Positions 14,581-16,207 of a stretch of DNA of 16,207 nucleotides are shown here, one piece after another. Numbering within the stretch: position 1 is the first letter of the stretch; each line of letters starts with the position of its first letter. The notes beneath the pieces were generated by a model. The model saw only the letters and a program-made list of their open reading frames with translations. It was not told where the DNA came from and ran no database searches. The position numbers were made by a program, and so were the translations under genes. The stretch is from Bryobacterales bacterium (GTDB lineage Bacteria; Acidobacteriota; Terriglobia; Bryobacterales; Bryobacteraceae): assembly GCA_003517725.1 (NCBI GenBank), contig DOZZ01000215.1, positions 14,750-30,956 of the forward strand, given 5' to 3'.

Positions 14581-15534
14581 ATGTCGCGGCCAATTGCGGT
14601 GTCGTCACCCCCGGTGCTCGCGGCGCTCGAAGCCGCGCTGGGCACCGCCATCCGGGGTAAGCCGGAGGCGATCCATCTCGCGCTGATCTGCCTTCTCGCC
14701 CGCGGCCATCTGCTCATCGAAGACGTTCCGGGTGTCGGCAAAACTACGCTCGCGCACGCCTTGGCGCGGGCGGTCGACGGCACCTTCCAGCGGCTGCAAT
14801 TTACCAGCGACATGCTGCCCGGCGACGTCCTGGGCGTGACCGTCTGGAACGCGCACACCGAAGAGTTCGAGTTTAAGCGCGGGCCCATCTTCACCAATTT
14901 TCTGCTGGCCGACGAGATCAACCGCACCACGCCGAAGACGCAGTCGGCCCTGCTCGAAGCCATGAACGAGAATCAGGTCACGGTGGACGGGCAGGCCCTC
15001 GCGCTGCCCGATCCATTCCTGGTGATTGCCACGCAAAACCCCGCCGAGCACCACGGCACCTACCCTCTGCCGGAGTCGCAGCTCGACCGTTTTTTGATGC
15101 GCGTGCGCATGGGCTATCCGGATGCCGCCAGCGAGCGTGAGATCCTGCGCCTGGGCAGCGGAGCGCATGCCGGGCACGTCCACAGCGTCTGCCACGCGGC
15201 CGAGATCGTGGAGTTGCAGGAGCGGGTGCAGGACGTGCGCGTGGACGAGGCCATCGTGGATTACCTGCTGGCCATTGTAGAAAAAACGCGCGCGCACGAG
15301 TCGCTCTTATTAGGTGTGAGCCCGCGCGGTTCGCAGGCGCTGTTTCGCGCCGCGCAGGCCCGCGCGCTCCTGGAAGGCCGGCATTACGCGATCCCGGACG
15401 ACGTGAAGCGGCTGGCCGTACCGGTCTTCGCGCATCGCGTGGCAGTTAACTCGCGGGCGCTGCTGGGCAATCGCTTCGACGCCGCCGACAGCATTCTGGA
15501 AGACATTCTAAAAAGCACCGAGGTGCCGCTGTAA
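14581..15534 (+). CDS. MoxR-family AAA+ ATPase
   Basis: 317 residues, normal for MoxR. Walker A is [16 protein letters not shown] (47-62, K54), followed by the MoxR signature [20 protein letters not shown], Walker [21 protein letters not shown] (107-126, D111, E112), sensor 1 ([20 protein letters not shown]) and the C-terminal lid with the [20 protein letters not shown] arginine motif. MoxR ATPases act as chaperones that load cofactors or assemble complexes, usually together with a von Willebrand A (DUF58) protein and transglutaminase-like proteins encoded next door. Here the next gene is convergent and only 3 bp away, and the upstream gene is MutS-like, so the usual partner is missing locally. 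The client is unknown. The start at 14581 fits an adjacent -10-like box. Confidence 0.93.
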   Translation: MSRPIAVSSPPVLAALEAALGTAIRGKPEAIHLALICLLARGHLLIEDVPGVGKTTLAHALARAVDGTFQRLQFTSDMLPGDVLGVTVWNAHTEEFEFKRGPIFTNFLLADEINRTTPKTQSALLEAMNENQVTVDGQALALPDPFLVIATQNPAEHHGTYPLPESQLDRFLMRVRMGYPDAASEREILRLGSGAHAGHVHSVCHAAEIVELQERVQDVRVDEAIVDYLLAIVEKTRAHESLLLGVSPRGSQALFRAAQARALLEGRHYAIPDDVKRLAVPVFAHRVAVNSRALLGNRFDAADSILEDILKSTEVPL

Positions 15535-15537
15535 CGC

Positions 15538-16095
15538 TTACTTGCCCTTCTTCTTCTCCGCCTTCTTACGAAAATCTGCCGCGCCTTTTTCGACCAACTG
15601 CACCGCGCGGTTAGGCCCATACTGCCCCAGCACCCGAAACTTGATCTGCTGCAGTTCGTTGTAGTAAACGAAAAACTGCTCCACTTCATCGGTCACGCGC
15701 GGGTTCACCTGTTTCAGCGATTCGGTTTTCTGGTGTGTATGCGAATGGATGGCCACCGCCACCAGCCGGTCGTTACGAGTGGTTTTTTCATCTTCGGTCT
15801 GCTCGCCTTCGATCACGCCGATCAAACGCACCGGCACCAGACAGCCCACCGGCACCGGCTCGTCCATGAACAGCATCACGTCCACCGGATCGCCATCGGG
15901 CGCCACGGTGGACGGCACAAACCCGAAATCGTAGGGGAAAACCATGCCTTCGGGCAGCAGTTTGGCCAGGCAGAAGAGCCCCGCTGCCGGGTCGAAGTCG
16001 TACTTGTTGCGCGACCCCTTAGGCGTTTCAATAATCGCTTGGCAGGTGGCGTTCTTCTTATCCAAACGATGCGGCAGGGTTAATAGATTCGACAC
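15538..16095 (-). CDS. ppa: Class I inorganic pyrophosphatase, divergent subfamily
   Basis: 185 residues from GTG 16095, chosen because the conserved part starts soon after and AGGA lies just upstream; the longer ORF from 16170 would overlap the end of the preceding gene. It hydrolyses pyrophosphate to phosphate, driving biosynthesis forward. The signature DGDPVDV (D67, D69, D72) is intact, with E23, K31 and the GMVFPYDFGFVPST segment. Compared with E. coli PPase (recalled from memory), several active-site positions differ conservatively: E31 is D33, R43 is K45, Y55 is F57, and the D102/K104 region reads NDR. I recall the same pattern (FPYDFGF) in homologues of other phyla, so this is a subfamily rather than a broken enzyme. 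The lysine-rich C-terminus (RKKAEKKKGK) is unusual. It ends 3 bp from the convergent MoxR gene. Confidence 0.9.
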   Translation of the reverse strand: MSNLLTLPHRLDKKNATCQAIIETPKGSRNKYDFDPAAGLFCLAKLLPEGMVFPYDFGFVPSTVAPDGDPVDVMLFMDEPVPVGCLVPVRLIGVIEGEQTEDEKTTRNDRLVAVAIHSHTHQKTESLKQVNPRVTDEVEQFFVYYNELQQIKFRVLGQYGPNRAVQLVEKGAADFRKKAEKKKGK

Positions 16096-16129
16096 ATTTC
16101 CTGCCCAGCAAGTTGCGTGCCGTGGCGCT

Positions 16130-16207
16130 TTACAGCACTGCGGTCTCTTCGAACGCGCGGCCCCGCGCAAAGCGGTCCGGCGCCAGCAGCGTCTTGTCGA
16201 TCACGCC
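16130..16207 (-). CDS. C-terminal fragment of an unidentified gene (5' end beyond the window)
   Basis: On the minus strand the frame is open from the window edge to a TAA at 16130-16132. The last residues read VIDKTLLAPDRFARGRAFEE then TAVL. This is 25 codons, too short for a family call. It lies 34 bp upstream of the pyrophosphatase start in the same direction, so it is probably the preceding gene of the same operon. Codon use looks like the neighbours (GC at third positions). Confidence 0.45.
   Translation of the reverse strand, partial: GVIDKTLLAPDRFARGRAFEETAVL

Noticed and set aside
16096..16170. Longer pyrophosphatase starting at 16170
   Set aside because: The extra Cys/Arg-rich 25 residues do not resemble the family and overlap the end of the upstream gene.

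Overview
The window reads as a dense, GC-rich bacterial chromosome segment with short intergenic gaps and many genes on both strands. I see no tRNA, rRNA, insertion sequence, prophage or CRISPR array. Family composition suggests an Acidobacteriota-like soil bacterium, perhaps near Bryobacterales/Solibacter. The pointers are secreted tetratricopeptide proteins with a CAMCFWG motif, a TonB/BamA-type envelope protein, amidohydrolases and an ABC-2 permease fusion. This placement is inference from gene style, not a database match.

Left part (1-3318): a partial gene joins the C-terminal half of an ABC-2 type permease to an amidohydrolase-fold domain whose metal ligands are mostly gone. A class-III PLP aminotransferase follows. 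Next comes a DNA-handling trio (3359-4445): a secreted helix-hairpin-helix (ComEA-like) protein, single-stranded DNA-binding protein SSB, and a 75-residue stand-alone LexA-type winged helix 3 bp after ssb, ending in a probable terminator.

Middle (4548-8545): two tetratricopeptide-repeat genes form a minus-strand operon. They diverge from a TrmJ-type RNA 2'-O-methyltransferase, whose 3' end overlaps by 74 bp, tail to tail, a POTRA-repeat protein that lacks any beta-barrel.

Right part (8587-16207): lpd, lipB and an E2 acyltransferase form a lipoate/2-oxoacid dehydrogenase operon on the plus strand, without E1 in view. A zinc-ribbon protein lies convergent to it across a 12-bp-stem hairpin. A 252-bp AT-richer intergenic region with several dyads and a T-run precedes a membrane-spanning MutS-like ATPase and a MoxR AAA+ ATPase. 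A class I inorganic pyrophosphatase and the last 25 codons of another gene are on the minus strand at the edge.

A recurring regulatory theme is a -10-like hexamer only about 6-14 nt upstream of start codons that lack a Shine-Dalgarno sequence, which suggests frequent leaderless or near-leaderless transcription. The most unusual items are the permease/pseudo-amidohydrolase fusion, the ssb-LexA-DNA-binding-domain pair, the barrel-less POTRA protein with its antisense overlap, the membrane MutS homologue, and the structured intergenic region at 12511-12762.
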